A stretch of 64,000 bases of DNA from Streptomyces aureus. Its GTDB lineage: Bacteria; Actinomycetota; Actinomycetes; Streptomycetales; Streptomycetaceae. Below the pieces are notes generated by a model. It searched no databases. It saw only the letters and a list, made by a program, of their open reading frames with translations, and was not told the origin of the DNA. Below, in pieces: positions 33,114-42,038 of this stretch. The stretch covers positions 62,001 through 126,000 of the forward strand of contig NZ_JNZD01000004.1 in the NCBI RefSeq assembly GCF_000725495.1, read 5' to 3'. Each line of letters begins with the position of its first letter. The first letter of the stretch is position 1. A program made the translations under genes and the position numbers.

Positions 33114-35010
33114 CCACCGGCTCCAGTGCCTCGACGGCCGCCGCCGCGGCCGCGGAGTCCCTGCCGTAGAAGATGTCGATGTCCACCTCCTCACCGCCCA
33201 TGGTGAGGGTGTCCCAGGCTCCGCTGAGCACCAGCATGCGCAGCGTGGTGCTCTCCAGGGTCCCCAGCCGTTCCAGGATCGCGTCGTCGTCCGGTAGGCC
33301 GGACATGCGCTTCTCAAGCCGGGAGCGGATTCCGCGCAGTCGCTCCAGCAGCGTCGCGGTGTCGGCGTCGCGGTCCGGCTCCTCGGGGATCCCGTCGATG
33401 CCGTGGGCGATGATGTCCTTGATGGCCCAGGTGGCGCCCTTGTCGTCGGTGGTCACCATCGCCTTCCAGGCGCGGCTCTTGTGCCGGTACTGGAGCATCG
33501 ACATGGCGGCCTCGTGGCGCAGGAAGTCCGCGTCCCGGAACGGCTTGCCGTTCCACGCCCCGTTCAGGGACCGTGCGAGCGAGATCGCCGAGGCCAGGCC
33601 GCTGTTGAGTCCCCGGCCCGGCCAGAAGTGGATGGCGTTGGCCGCGTCGCCCAGCAGGAATCCGTACGTGCCCGGAGTGTTGGCCGTCGGAGGCAGCAAC
33701 TCGGCTGTGAAGCGCGGGCGTTGCACCATGTCGAGGCGGAACGAGGTGACCGCGCTCAGTTCACCCGGCTCCACCCCGAACAGCCGCAGTCCCTCGTCCA
33801 CCCGCTTCCACAGGGCCGAGCCCCTGATGAGGGCCGGGAGGAACAGGGTGCTGTGGGTGGAGCAGCGGAAGTCACCGTGCTCGTCGCGCCCCATCACACA
33901 GGGGCGGGAGGCGATGCACTCCTCGAAGACGCGGCGGACCGGATCGATGCCGACGACCTCCGCGGTCTCCGCGTCGGTCAGCCGCATGTTCAGGAAGCCC
34001 TCGCCGCGCAGGGAGTTGAGCAGGAAGCGGTTCTGCCCGACGGTCAGCAGGACGGCCATGGGGTCGGCGAGGCCCGACTTCACCCGCAGTCCGAGGACCA
34101 CGTCCTGGAGGTGGCGGCCGTCGAGGGAGTAGATGGACTCGTCCGCCTTGCCGAACTTGGCGGCGAAGTGCTCGCGCGTGTGCGACCGTCCGCCGTCGCA
34201 GATGGCCAGCACGTGCTGGGTGGCCAGCACCTCCTGCTGCTCCTCGACGTCGAACCGGGCGGGGACGAGCCGGATCCGGCCCCGCTTCTCGTTGGCCACC
34301 TCCAGGAGCCGGTCCTCGATGTAGGCGATCCGCATGTTCCGCGGGTGGTGCTCGCCGATGGAGTCGGGACCGGAGGGCCACATCTCGGTGTAGCTGTCCG
34401 GGTCGAAGAGCCGCGCCTTCACCTCCTCGGGCAGGCTGAGGTACTGACGGCTCTGTACGGTCACCACCTGCTGGCGGCGTACGTTGCCCTCGCTCTCGTC
34501 CTTCCAGACGATCGAGCGGCCCCGCTTCCGCCATCGCCCGTCGTAGACGGTGACGCTCACCTGGGCGCCCAGGAAGTGCTCCAGCAGCAGGGCGAGCGCG
34601 AGGCCGACGGGACCCCCGCCCGCGACGGTGACCCTGAGCACCGGCCCGCGGCCGGCCTCCTCGTCGCCGTCGGTCAGCGCCCTCGGCAGCGAGAGCGCCA
34701 TGATCGTCTCCATGGCGTCGGCGACCTCGAAGCGGAACTCCTGGTCGCCGATGGTGATGTCGTCGCCGGGCTCGAGAAGCCGGGAGTCGATCTCCTCGCC
34801 GTTGACCAGGGTGCCGTTGCTGCTGCCGCAGTCCCGCAGCACATAGCCCTGGGTGTCGTCCAGCACGATCTCGGCGTGGAAGCGCGAGACGCTGAGACTC
34901 GAGACGACGACGGTGTTCTCGGGGTTGCGTCCGAACGTGACCCGGGTGCCGATCACCGGTATCCGTTCTCCGGCCAACAGTCCTTCACGTCCGACAAGCA
35001 CCGGCGCCAC
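33103..35010 (-). CDS. FHA domain fused to FAD-dependent monooxygenase-like protein
   Basis: 635 residues from GTG behind GGGGAGGG. Residues about 1-105 are an FHA domain (VTFGRNPENTVVV, SRFHAEI, DCGSSNGTLVNG), a phosphothreonine reader. After a short linker comes a PHBH/UbiH-type flavoprotein: Rossmann GGGPVGLALALLLE near 130 and the FAD-closing GFLLGDAANAIHFWPGRGLNSG near 470. Such fusions would let a kinase recruit or switch a flavoenzyme. The substrate is unknown; the helical C-terminus (about 520-620) is unusual. Confidence 0.88.
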   Translation of the reverse strand: MAPVLVGREGLLAGERIPVIGTRVTFGRNPENTVVVSSLSVSRFHAEIVLDDTQGYVLRDCGSSNGTLVNGEEIDSRLLEPGDDITIGDQEFRFEVADAMETIMALSLPRALTDGDEEAGRGPVLRVTVAGGGPVGLALALLLEHFLGAQVSVTVYDGRWRKRGRSIVWKDESEGNVRRQQVVTVQSRQYLSLPEEVKARLFDPDSYTEMWPSGPDSIGEHHPRNMRIAYIEDRLLEVANEKRGRIRLVPARFDVEEQQEVLATQHVLAICDGGRSHTREHFAAKFGKADESIYSLDGRHLQDVVLGLRVKSGLADPMAVLLTVGQNRFLLNSLRGEGFLNMRLTDAETAEVVGIDPVRRVFEECIASRPCVMGRDEHGDFRCSTHSTLFLPALIRGSALWKRVDEGLRLFGVEPGELSAVTSFRLDMVQRPRFTAELLPPTANTPGTYGFLLGDAANAIHFWPGRGLNSGLASAISLARSLNGAWNGKPFRDADFLRHEAAMSMLQYRHKSRAWKAMVTTDDKGATWAIKDIIAHGIDGIPEEPDRDADTATLLERLRGIRSRLEKRMSGLPDDDAILERLGTLESTTLRMLVLSGAWDTLTMGGEEVDIDIFYGRDSAAAAAAVEALEPVAQV

Positions 35011-35329
35011 GGGATTTCCCTCCCCAGGTTGACGACATTCTCGCTGTCGCGGCGCCGTCGGCGCACACCTCCGGCCGGGCGGGACCGAGCGGTGTGCGAC
35101 GGGATCGGGCGGGGCGACGTTCGCTCGACGTACAGGAACCTCGACGTACAGGAACGGTGAACGGTTCGGTGTGACAACGGCGTTGAGTCGCTTGACCAGT
35201 TCGGATGGTCCATCATGCCCGATTCCGGAGCCTTTCGGGAGGGGCCGTCCCACGTCGGCGGAATCCCTGCGGCTTCCGGGCGACCCCCATGGACAACGGG
35301 ATCGGTCCGGCGCCGCCGCGCGCCCGTCC

Positions 35330-35470
35330 GCCGTCGGAATCCGCCGCCGCCTCGCCCCGGAATCCGCTGTCACCACGTCCTCGGAACCCGCGGCCGCCTC
35401 GCCCTCGAATCGGCTGCCACCACCCAGTCGGAATCCGCGGCCGCCTCGCCCCCGAATCCGTTGTCACCAC
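35330..35470. repeat. 47-bp tandem repeat, three copies
   Basis: Units 35330-35376, 35377-35423 and 35424-35470, each with two GGAATCCGC-like half units, plus a partial fourth. They lie in the 539-bp gap 35011-35549, which otherwise shows no gene, downstream of the DUF397 gene. Confidence 0.85.
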
Positions 35471-35549
35471 GCCCCGGAATCGGCTACCGGCCCCGCCCTC
35501 GCGATCCCATTCCGCGGCGCGTGCGATACCGGGGCCGAGGAGGCAAGCC

Positions 35550-35780
35550 TCAGGCGATGAGGAAGTCCGCCCGGCCTTCCTTCGCTCCGTCGACGAACTC
35601 CGCGACGACGGACGAGGCGCAGATGAGTGCGGGGCCGTCCGGGTCCGTCGACTGCCTGACCGCCACGACGCCGTCGCCGAGTTGCTTGATCTCGACGCAG
35701 CCGCCGTCCTCGCCGGCGTTCCAGGGCCTGCTCCACCCCTGGGTTCCCAGCTCTCGGGCGGCGTTCACGGCGTGGTTCAT
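35550..35780 (-). CDS. DUF397 domain protein
   Basis: 76 residues with the DUF397 core: GTQGWSRPWNAGEDGGCVEIKQLG, VVAVRQSTDPDGPALICASS and a C-terminal helix VVAEFVDGAKEG. DUF397 proteins usually sit next to an XRE regulator and act as its partner; here no such gene is adjacent. The ATG follows AAGGAGA. Confidence 0.85.
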   Translation of the reverse strand: MNHAVNAARELGTQGWSRPWNAGEDGGCVEIKQLGDGVVAVRQSTDPDGPALICASSVVAEFVDGAKEGRADFLIA

Positions 35781-36279
35781 CGTTGTGTCTCCTTGCGGAC
35801 GCCGGCCGGGCGTTCCCCGGGACGTCGTATGGGCCTGGCTCGGGAACGCGTCCAGCCGGACACCCCTGCGCGCGACCGGACTTCGTCGCGGAGCTCCGCG
35901 ACTCGGTTCACTGCGGAGCGACTTCCCCGTCGGGGTGACGCCGTCGGTGCCGGTCGCGACGACGGCGCCCGGGAGACGCGTCGGCGCGAGGGGGCGGGCG
36001 AGGGATCCGAAGGCTCTCGGTGGCGGCGGTGCGGCGCACGGCCGACTCGGCCGTAAGGAGCGGCGGTTGGGACTCCCGGCCGCCGCGTCCGGCGCAGCCG
36101 TGGGGTCGGCACCGGCCGGCGAACGGCCGGAACGGACCGCGGTGCCCTCACGTCTCACGCCTCATCGACCCCCTGGACGCCGAGCAGTCTGCCACGACCT
36201 CCCCTCTCGCGGACAGGCTTCGCGTTCTCCGCTCCGACGTCCGTGGTCGTCGCGCGGGGTGCCGCCCGGACGGTCCAGG
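35781..36279. other. Intergenic region, no gene seen
   Basis: 499 bp between the DUF397 gene and the acyltransferase gene. The open frames here lack ribosome sites and have poor codon bias. Confidence 0.5.
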
Positions 36280-37281
36280 TCAAGGCCACCAATCGGCGGC
36301 GAGGGCTTCCACCTGGGCCGGAGTGCCGACGGAACGGACCAGGATCTGTCCGGGCAGGGTACGGCGGGCGAGATTGGCCAGCGTGGATCCGGGCCCGACC
36401 TCGAGGAGCCGCAGCCGTCCCCCGGCCATGCCCTTGAGCGTGCGCATCGAGCCGACCCAGCGTACGGGCATGACGAGTTGACGGAGCATCAGTGTCCGCC
36501 ACGCCTCGTGATCGTGGAGCCGGGCACGGGCGTCGACGTTCGCGATCACCGGGCAGAGCGCGGGATGGAGCGGAACGCGGTCGACGGCCTCGGCCAGACG
36601 CGGGGAGGCCGGCGCCATCAAGGGGGTGTGGAACGCGCCGCCGACCGGGAGGGAGATGGCCCGTGCGCCGTCACGCGCCGCCTCGTCGGCCAGCGCCGCC
36701 ACGGCCTCGGCGGTGCCGGACACGACGACCTGGTCGGCGCCGTTGATGTTGGCGACCCACACCTGGGCGCGGTCCGCGGCGCGCATGCGGGCGGCACGTC
36801 TCTGCGTCAGGGGCACGATGTCGGGGCCGACGAGGACCGCCATCGTGCCGGGCGTGAGCCGGTTGGCTGCCTCCATGGCCGCCCCGCGCTCGCCGACCAG
36901 CCACACGCCGTCCTCGGGGTCGAGCACCCCGGCCGCGGTCAGGGCCGCGTACTCGCCGAGGCTGTGCCCGGCGCACACGACGGGCCGCAGACCGGGGACC
37001 GCCTCGCGCAACGCGTCGAGCACCACCATCTCCAGCGTGAAGGTGGCCAGTTGGGCGGTGTCGGTACGCCTCAGCCGCTCGGCGCCGGTGTCCAGCAGCA
37101 GCTGGCCCAGGTCGCGCCCGGCGACCTCGGACAGACGGGTGACGACCTTCCAGTGCGGGGTGTCGCGCCAGGGCTCGCCCATGCCGGGGCGCTGGGCTCC
37201 CTGGCCGGGGAAGAGCAGACCGACCTCGAACGGCACGGTCTCCGGGCGGTCCGCCGCCCTCGGAGGTGACTGCTGAGACAT
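36280..37281 (-). CDS. Malonyl-CoA:ACP transacylase-like protein of the type II cluster
   Basis: 333 residues. LLFPGQGAQRPGM, the nucleophile S107 in AGHSLGEYAAL, R132 in ERGAAM and H218 in VGGAFHTPLM are the FabD landmarks, and GAFH favours malonyl over methylmalonyl. It would load the cluster ACP with extender units. It lies at the 3' end of the minus-strand cluster, 141 bp after the hydrolase gene. The housekeeping FabD is probably elsewhere, so this is a cluster-dedicated enzyme. Confidence 0.92.
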   Translation of the reverse strand: MSQQSPPRAADRPETVPFEVGLLFPGQGAQRPGMGEPWRDTPHWKVVTRLSEVAGRDLGQLLLDTGAERLRRTDTAQLATFTLEMVVLDALREAVPGLRPVVCAGHSLGEYAALTAAGVLDPEDGVWLVGERGAAMEAANRLTPGTMAVLVGPDIVPLTQRRAARMRAADRAQVWVANINGADQVVVSGTAEAVAALADEAARDGARAISLPVGGAFHTPLMAPASPRLAEAVDRVPLHPALCPVIANVDARARLHDHEAWRTLMLRQLVMPVRWVGSMRTLKGMAGGRLRLLEVGPGSTLANLARRTLPGQILVRSVGTPAQVEALAADWWP

Positions 37282-37422
37282 CGATACGGACCCCTTTCCG
37301 GTCCCTTCGGGTGTGCGTGTGCCAGACGTCCGGAACCGGGGGCGGGACGGCGGATCCGGAGGTCGGGAACCCCGAGGGGGGCGCGGTTCCGGACCTCCGG
37401 CAGCGGGAGCCGGGATCCCCGG

Positions 37423-38145
37423 TCAACGGGTACGTGCTGCCGGCCCCGCCCCCGGGACCTGCGGCACGGCGACGTCCAGGACCTCGCTCAGGAACGCCGG
37501 CAGCGACGCCCGTACTCCCGCGAACGGCTCGTGCCCGCCGGGGTAGCGCTGCCAGGTCACCGGGTGTCCCCAGTTGGTGAGCAGGTCCCGGAGTTCCGCG
37601 CCGCTGCGTTCGGGGACGACCCAGTCACGCGCCCCGTGGCCGATCCACACCGGCAGGCCGTCCGCGGCCGCCGACGGCCCGCCGTCCGGGAGGAGTGCCG
37701 GCAGGTCCGGCGGCATGAAGGGCGCGTAGAGGGCCACGCCCGCGAGCTGCCGGGCGTAGGTGAGGGCCATGGTCAGGGCGACGGTGGCGCCCTGGGAGAA
37801 CCCGGCCAGCACGACCCGCCCGGCGCCGACCCGATCGGCCTCCGCGTCGAGCAGCTCCGCGAGCGGCCGGTGCGCCGCCAGCAGGCCCTCGACGTCGATC
37901 CGGTCGATCGCGAGGAGGTTCTGCGGGAACCAGCACGGCACCGCCAGACCGCTCAGCAGGCTCGGCGCCGAGACCGGCGCGCGCGGGAACACCCCGCGCA
38001 CGCCCGCCTCCGCGAGCCGGAACCGCTGGGTCACGGCCATCAGATCGCCCGGTGCCTGGCCGATGCCGTGCAGCCACACGACGGTGCCGCGGTGCGCACG
38101 GGTCGGATGGGTGGCCTCGTACTGCAGCCGGTCCATCGTGCTCAT
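37423..38145 (-). CDS. Alpha/beta hydrolase (phospholipase/carboxylesterase type)
   Basis: 240 residues. The catalytic triad of this family is visible: nucleophile LAGFSQGATVAL, Asp in WIGHGARDWVVP and His in YPGGHEPFAG; the oxyanion region is VVWLHGIGQ. In this cluster it may release the finished acyl chain from the ACP or trim it. ATG 38145 overlaps the KS-alpha stop by 4 bp, so the two are translated together. Confidence 0.9.
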   Translation of the reverse strand: MSTMDRLQYEATHPTRAHRGTVVWLHGIGQAPGDLMAVTQRFRLAEAGVRGVFPRAPVSAPSLLSGLAVPCWFPQNLLAIDRIDVEGLLAAHRPLAELLDAEADRVGAGRVVLAGFSQGATVALTMALTYARQLAGVALYAPFMPPDLPALLPDGGPSAAADGLPVWIGHGARDWVVPERSGAELRDLLTNWGHPVTWQRYPGGHEPFAGVRASLPAFLSEVLDVAVPQVPGAGPAARTR

Positions 38146-39455
38146 ACCGGCTCGGGTGCCGGCCGTGGCGTGGCCGGGCGGCGGAAGAGCATCGAGGCGT
38201 ACTGGCCGCCGAAGCCGAAGGAGTTCTTCAGCACGGTGCGGACCGGCCGCCTGACCGGGGTGAGGGAGGTGCGCACCGCGCACGCCGGGTCGGGTTCGGT
38301 GGTGGTGGTGACGGGCGGGATGACCCCGCGGCACATCGTGAGGGCAGCGACCGCCGTCTCCACCACGCCGGAGGCCGCGGAGCCGTGCCCGGTCAGCGAC
38401 TTCACGGCGCTGACGTCGAGGTCCGCCATCCGCTCGCCGAAGAGCTCGTGCAGCGCGCGGGCCTCGGTGACGTCGTTGAGCCGGGTGGAGGTGCCGTGGG
38501 CGTTGACGGTGTCGACGTCGTCCGGGTGCGCGCCGGCCTCGTCGAGCGCGGTCCGCATGACCCGCTCGATCATGTCCACGCTGGGAGCGGTCATGTGGCG
38601 GGTGTCCACGGCGAGGCCCCAGCCGCCGATGACGGCGTACGACTGCGTCATGCCGCGCCGGGCCGCGTGCTCGGCCGTCTCCAGGACGAGCGCGCCCGCC
38701 GACTCGTTGATGACCATGCCCGTACGGCGCTTGTCGAAGGGCATGGATGCCTGGGCGGGGTCGCCCTTCCAGCGCGAGAGGGCCATGAGCTGGCCGTACT
38801 GCGACAGGACGTAAGGCGTGTTGCGGGAGACTGACGCGGACACCACCGCGTACTGCGCGCGTCCCGAGCGCAGTAGCCGGGCCGCCTCCGCGATGGCGCG
38901 CAGGCCCCCGGAGCAGGTGGCCTCCAGGCGTACCGGGATGACGGCGGTCCCGAGGCGTTCGGCGATCTCGCTCGGATAGCTGGACAAATCCCGTGTCTCC
39001 GGCGGGAGATGCTTGCCCCGCAGGTGTTCCAGGACCGCGGCGGGTTCGTTGCCGATCCTGTCGTAGCGTTCGGCGAGGTCTTCCATGTGGGTGACGTAGT
39101 CCTGCGGGAACGAGCCGGTGGGGCCCGGCCACACGCGGGCGTAGACGAGGGCGGCCGGTCCGTCCTGAGCGGGCAGTTCGTCGAGGCGGGCGTCGCCGAG
39201 CGCCTGGTCGACGGAGGCGAGCATGAGGGAGTCGCCCCAGGACCGGTCGGGGGCGCCGTATTCGGCGGCGACCTTCGCCTTGATGTCCTCCGGGATGAGT
39301 CCCGCGGTCCAGCCGCAGGGCAGTCCGGTGGTGTCCATCCGCTCCTCCCGGACGATTCCGGAGCGGCCTTCGAGGTTGGCGGACCAGAACGTCTCGACGT
39401 CCCCGCCGATGGGGGTGATCACCCCCATGCCGGTGATGACGATGTCGTCGCTCAT
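38142..39455 (-). CDS. Ketosynthase, KS-alpha type
   Basis: 437 residues. The condensing-enzyme triad is complete: C181 (EATCSGG), H320 (NAHGTST) and H357 (LTGHGSA), with K352. It therefore catalyses Claisen condensation of acyl starter with malonyl-ACP. It overlaps the KS-beta gene upstream (4 bp, ATGA) and the hydrolase downstream (4 bp). The pair KS-alpha/KS-beta is the mark of type II PKS or PKS-like FAS. Confidence 0.92.
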   Translation of the reverse strand: MSDDIVITGMGVITPIGGDVETFWSANLEGRSGIVREERMDTTGLPCGWTAGLIPEDIKAKVAAEYGAPDRSWGDSLMLASVDQALGDARLDELPAQDGPAALVYARVWPGPTGSFPQDYVTHMEDLAERYDRIGNEPAAVLEHLRGKHLPPETRDLSSYPSEIAERLGTAVIPVRLEATCSGGLRAIAEAARLLRSGRAQYAVVSASVSRNTPYVLSQYGQLMALSRWKGDPAQASMPFDKRRTGMVINESAGALVLETAEHAARRGMTQSYAVIGGWGLAVDTRHMTAPSVDMIERVMRTALDEAGAHPDDVDTVNAHGTSTRLNDVTEARALHELFGERMADLDVSAVKSLTGHGSAASGVVETAVAALTMCRGVIPPVTTTTEPDPACAVRTSLTPVRRPVRTVLKNSFGFGGQYASMLFRRPATPRPAPEPV

Positions 39456-40744
39456 GTACGTGCCTTCCCGTCGTCGGTCGAGTCCTCGTGCGCCGTCGTG
39501 ATGACGAGGGCTCCCGCCGCCGTCGAGTGCCGGCCCTGGTTGAACGCAGTGACCAGCGCGGAGGGCGCGGGCCCGAGGGGGCGGGCCTCCCCCATGACCG
39601 GGTCGAGTCCGCCGAGTCCCGGGTCGGGCCTGCGCAGCAGGCCCACGGGCGGCAGTTCTCCCCGTGCGAGGCTCTCCACGACCAGCGCTGTGTCGATGAG
39701 GGCCGAGCATTCGAAGGCGTTGCCGATGGTGCCCTTGGAGCCGGTGACGGGCAGGCCGTCCACGCGGGGCAGTACCGCCCGGGTCTCCGCGGTGTCGAGC
39801 CGGGCCGACCCCGCTCCGTGCGCCCACCAGGCGGTGGGAGTGGTGTCCGCGTCGGCGAGTACGGCGCCGACGACCTGCTCCGCGGAGGCCATGACGTCGG
39901 CGGCGACGAGCACCTCGCAGCCGGCGAGGCGGGCGAGCGCTGTGCCGCGGGCGGCTTCGGCCCGTTCCAGGAGGACGGCGGCGGCACCCTGGCCCAGCAG
40001 GGTCCCGGACCGCTCGGCGTCGAAGGGTCCGGCGCCCGCGGTGGCGCGGGTACCCAGGGGCTCGTCCTGGTCGAAGGCGGCCATGGCGGTGATCGTGAGC
40101 GGCGGCGCGACACCCACGACGAGCACCCGGTCGAGTTCGCCGCTCTCCAACAGCCTTACGGCCAGGGCGAGTGCGCCCGCGCCGCCCGCCGCGGCCTCGC
40201 CGTAGGCAGCGACGTTGGAGCCCCTGAAGCCGCTGGCCATGGAGACGAACTGGCCGAGCTGGGACGGGATTCCGCGGATGTAGGAGTAGTCGGGGACCTC
40301 GTCGTGGAGGAACTTCGCCAGCGGCCGCCGGTCATGGCGGAAGCGGGAGGCGAGTTGCGGGATGACGTCGCTCAGTTCGTCGCTGCTGCTGCCGACGGCC
40401 ATCACGGTGCCGCCGCGGACGTCCTCCGTGTCACCGTCGATCCCGGCCTGTCCGAGGGCCTGGAGGGCGACGGCGACGGCCCAGCGGGCGGACTGGTTGG
40501 CGTACTTGCCGGCGTTGGCCCAGTCGCGGCCGGCCGGCCAGGTGATCTCCGTGGTGTCCACGGAGGCCGACGGCCACGGCAGCGCCGGGGCGGGCCCGTC
40601 GTGGCCGCCGGTGTCGAAGAAGGTCTTGCCCGCCGCCATGGCCTCCCACAGCGGGACCGCTCCTATCCCGGCCGGGGAGATCACCCCGAGGCCGGTGACC
40701 ACGATGTCGGGACGGTCCTGCCGTCCGGCGGGTTCACTCGCCAC
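39452..40744 (-). CDS. KS-beta/chain-length-factor-like ketosynthase homologue
   Basis: 430 residues with a condensing-enzyme fold (IVVTGLGVISPAG ... ALLQGRHSTAAGA), but the active site is degenerate: the cysteine position is A186 (GEAAAGG) and the second histidine is N342 (TIGNAFE); H309 remains. Loss of the Cys is typical of chain-length factors, which dimerise with KS-alpha and set product length. It precedes KS-alpha in the transcript, the reverse of the usual aromatic PKS order. Confidence 0.9.
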   Translation of the reverse strand: MASEPAGRQDRPDIVVTGLGVISPAGIGAVPLWEAMAAGKTFFDTGGHDGPAPALPWPSASVDTTEITWPAGRDWANAGKYANQSARWAVAVALQALGQAGIDGDTEDVRGGTVMAVGSSSDELSDVIPQLASRFRHDRRPLAKFLHDEVPDYSYIRGIPSQLGQFVSMASGFRGSNVAAYGEAAAGGAGALALAVRLLESGELDRVLVVGVAPPLTITAMAAFDQDEPLGTRATAGAGPFDAERSGTLLGQGAAAVLLERAEAARGTALARLAGCEVLVAADVMASAEQVVGAVLADADTTPTAWWAHGAGSARLDTAETRAVLPRVDGLPVTGSKGTIGNAFECSALIDTALVVESLARGELPPVGLLRRPDPGLGGLDPVMGEARPLGPAPSALVTAFNQGRHSTAAGALVITTAHEDSTDDGKART

Positions 40745-41540
40745 GCCGGCCTCCGCCGCTGATGCCGCCCCACAGCCGGTATCCGCCGTCGACCGTGATG
40801 GTCTGTCCGGCGATCCAGGACGCCTCCTCCAGGCAGAGCAGGGCGACGACGTCGGCGCTGTTCTCCGGCGTGGTCATGCGGTCGCCGGGCCAGGGGGAGA
40901 CGGACAGTTCCTTGGTGACGCCGTGGGCGAAGTCGGGGCGGACCTTGAAGACGCCGGTCTGCACGAGTCCGGGACGGACGCAGTTGGCGACGATGCCGTA
41001 GGGCGCCAGCTCGTAGGAGAGGTAGTCGGTGAGCGCCTCGAGTCCCGCCTTGGCGGCGGCGAAGAGACCGGCCCGCGGGATGATGCGCGTGGTCGTGGAG
41101 TTGGTGATGGTGATGAACCGGGCTCCCTCGCGTTCCCGCATCAGCGGGAGGGCGTGCTTGGCGAGCAGCCAGGTGGCCCGGGAGTTGGTGTCCTGCACGA
41201 ACTGCCAGTCGCCGAGGGAGGCTTCGGAGAGCCGGGCGAACTTGGTGGCGGCGGCGTTCTGGACGAGGATGTGGAGGTCCTGGTGGATCTCGCCGATCTC
41301 GGAGATCAGGTTCTCGATCTCGGCGGGCTCGCTCAGGTCGGCGCGGTGCAGGGTCACTTCCGTACCCTGTTCCCGGAGTTCCTCGGCGAGTTCCTTGGCC
41401 GGGCCCTCACGGTCGACGTAGTTGATGGCCAGGGTCGCTCCCCAGTCCGCCAGCTTGCGGGTGATGCCCGCGCCGATGCCGCGCGAGCCGCCGGTCACGA
41501 GGGCCACTCGTCCCTTGAGGGGCTGGTACTGACTGTCCAT
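40734..41540 (-). CDS. SDR of the type II cluster with altered catalytic Tyr
   Basis: 268 residues. GGSRGIG and a NAA-type motif are normal, but the usual YxxxK is F160-AAA-K164. The sequence around it (RAGLFAAAKAGLEALTDYLS) and downstream resembles FabL-type enoyl-ACP reductases, whose Tyr is spaced differently (YX6K); here no Tyr is at that place either. So it may be an enoyl reductase with a different proton donor, or a non-catalytic partner. Its ATG shares a base with the MaoC stop, and it overlaps KS-beta by 11 bp. Confidence 0.85.
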   Translation of the reverse strand: MDSQYQPLKGRVALVTGGSRGIGAGITRKLADWGATLAINYVDREGPAKELAEELREQGTEVTLHRADLSEPAEIENLISEIGEIHQDLHILVQNAAATKFARLSEASLGDWQFVQDTNSRATWLLAKHALPLMREREGARFITITNSTTTRIIPRAGLFAAAKAGLEALTDYLSYELAPYGIVANCVRPGLVQTGVFKVRPDFAHGVTKELSVSPWPGDRMTTPENSADVVALLCLEEASWIAGQTITVDGGYRLWGGISGGGRRGE

Positions 41541-42013
41541 CACTGAACCCTTCCTGCAGCTGTGGTGCGCTGCGTGGCGTTCCGCAGCACGACGACGCTC
41601 ATGCGTCCGATGGCGTAGGTCCGGTCGTTCTCGTCGAACACCCTGCGTGTGGTCTCGACCAGGCCGATCCGGTCGTCGATCTCCTGGGCCCGGTCGGTGG
41701 CGGTGGTGAACCAGAACGGGGTGTCGGGGTACAGCGGCCTGACGAAGTCCCAGCTCACCCGCCGCATGCCGACGATGGCGGCAGGGGAGCCGTGCTGGAC
41801 CACCCACCCGGAAGTGATGGAGTGGATGAAGCCTCCGGGCACGATGCGCTGTCGCCGGTCCGTGCCCTGGGCGAAGTCGTCGCTGTCGTGCACCGGGTGC
41901 TTCTCCCCCATCAGATCGAGGAGTTGGTCGAGGAGCGCGGTGCTGAACACGACCGGCCCGAACCGGCGCACCGGTGCGTTCGCCAGGTCCTCCCAGTACT
42001 TCACGGCACCCAT
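41540..42013 (-). CDS. MaoC-like hot-dog dehydratase
   Basis: 157 residues. The hot-dog hydratase motif is seen in KHPVHDSDDFAQGTDR (catalytic Asp/His pair region) and IVPGGFIHSITSGW; the C-terminal strand (FVRPLYPDTPFWF) is also typical. It would dehydrate the beta-hydroxyacyl-ACP. It lies 25 bp after the KR gene and shares one base with the SDR start. Confidence 0.85.
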   Translation of the reverse strand: MGAVKYWEDLANAPVRRFGPVVFSTALLDQLLDLMGEKHPVHDSDDFAQGTDRRQRIVPGGFIHSITSGWVVQHGSPAAIVGMRRVSWDFVRPLYPDTPFWFTTATDRAQEIDDRIGLVETTRRVFDENDRTYAIGRMSVVVLRNATQRTTAAGRVQ

Positions 42014-42038
42014 GGCGCGTCCTCCGTTCGCCGCCGGC

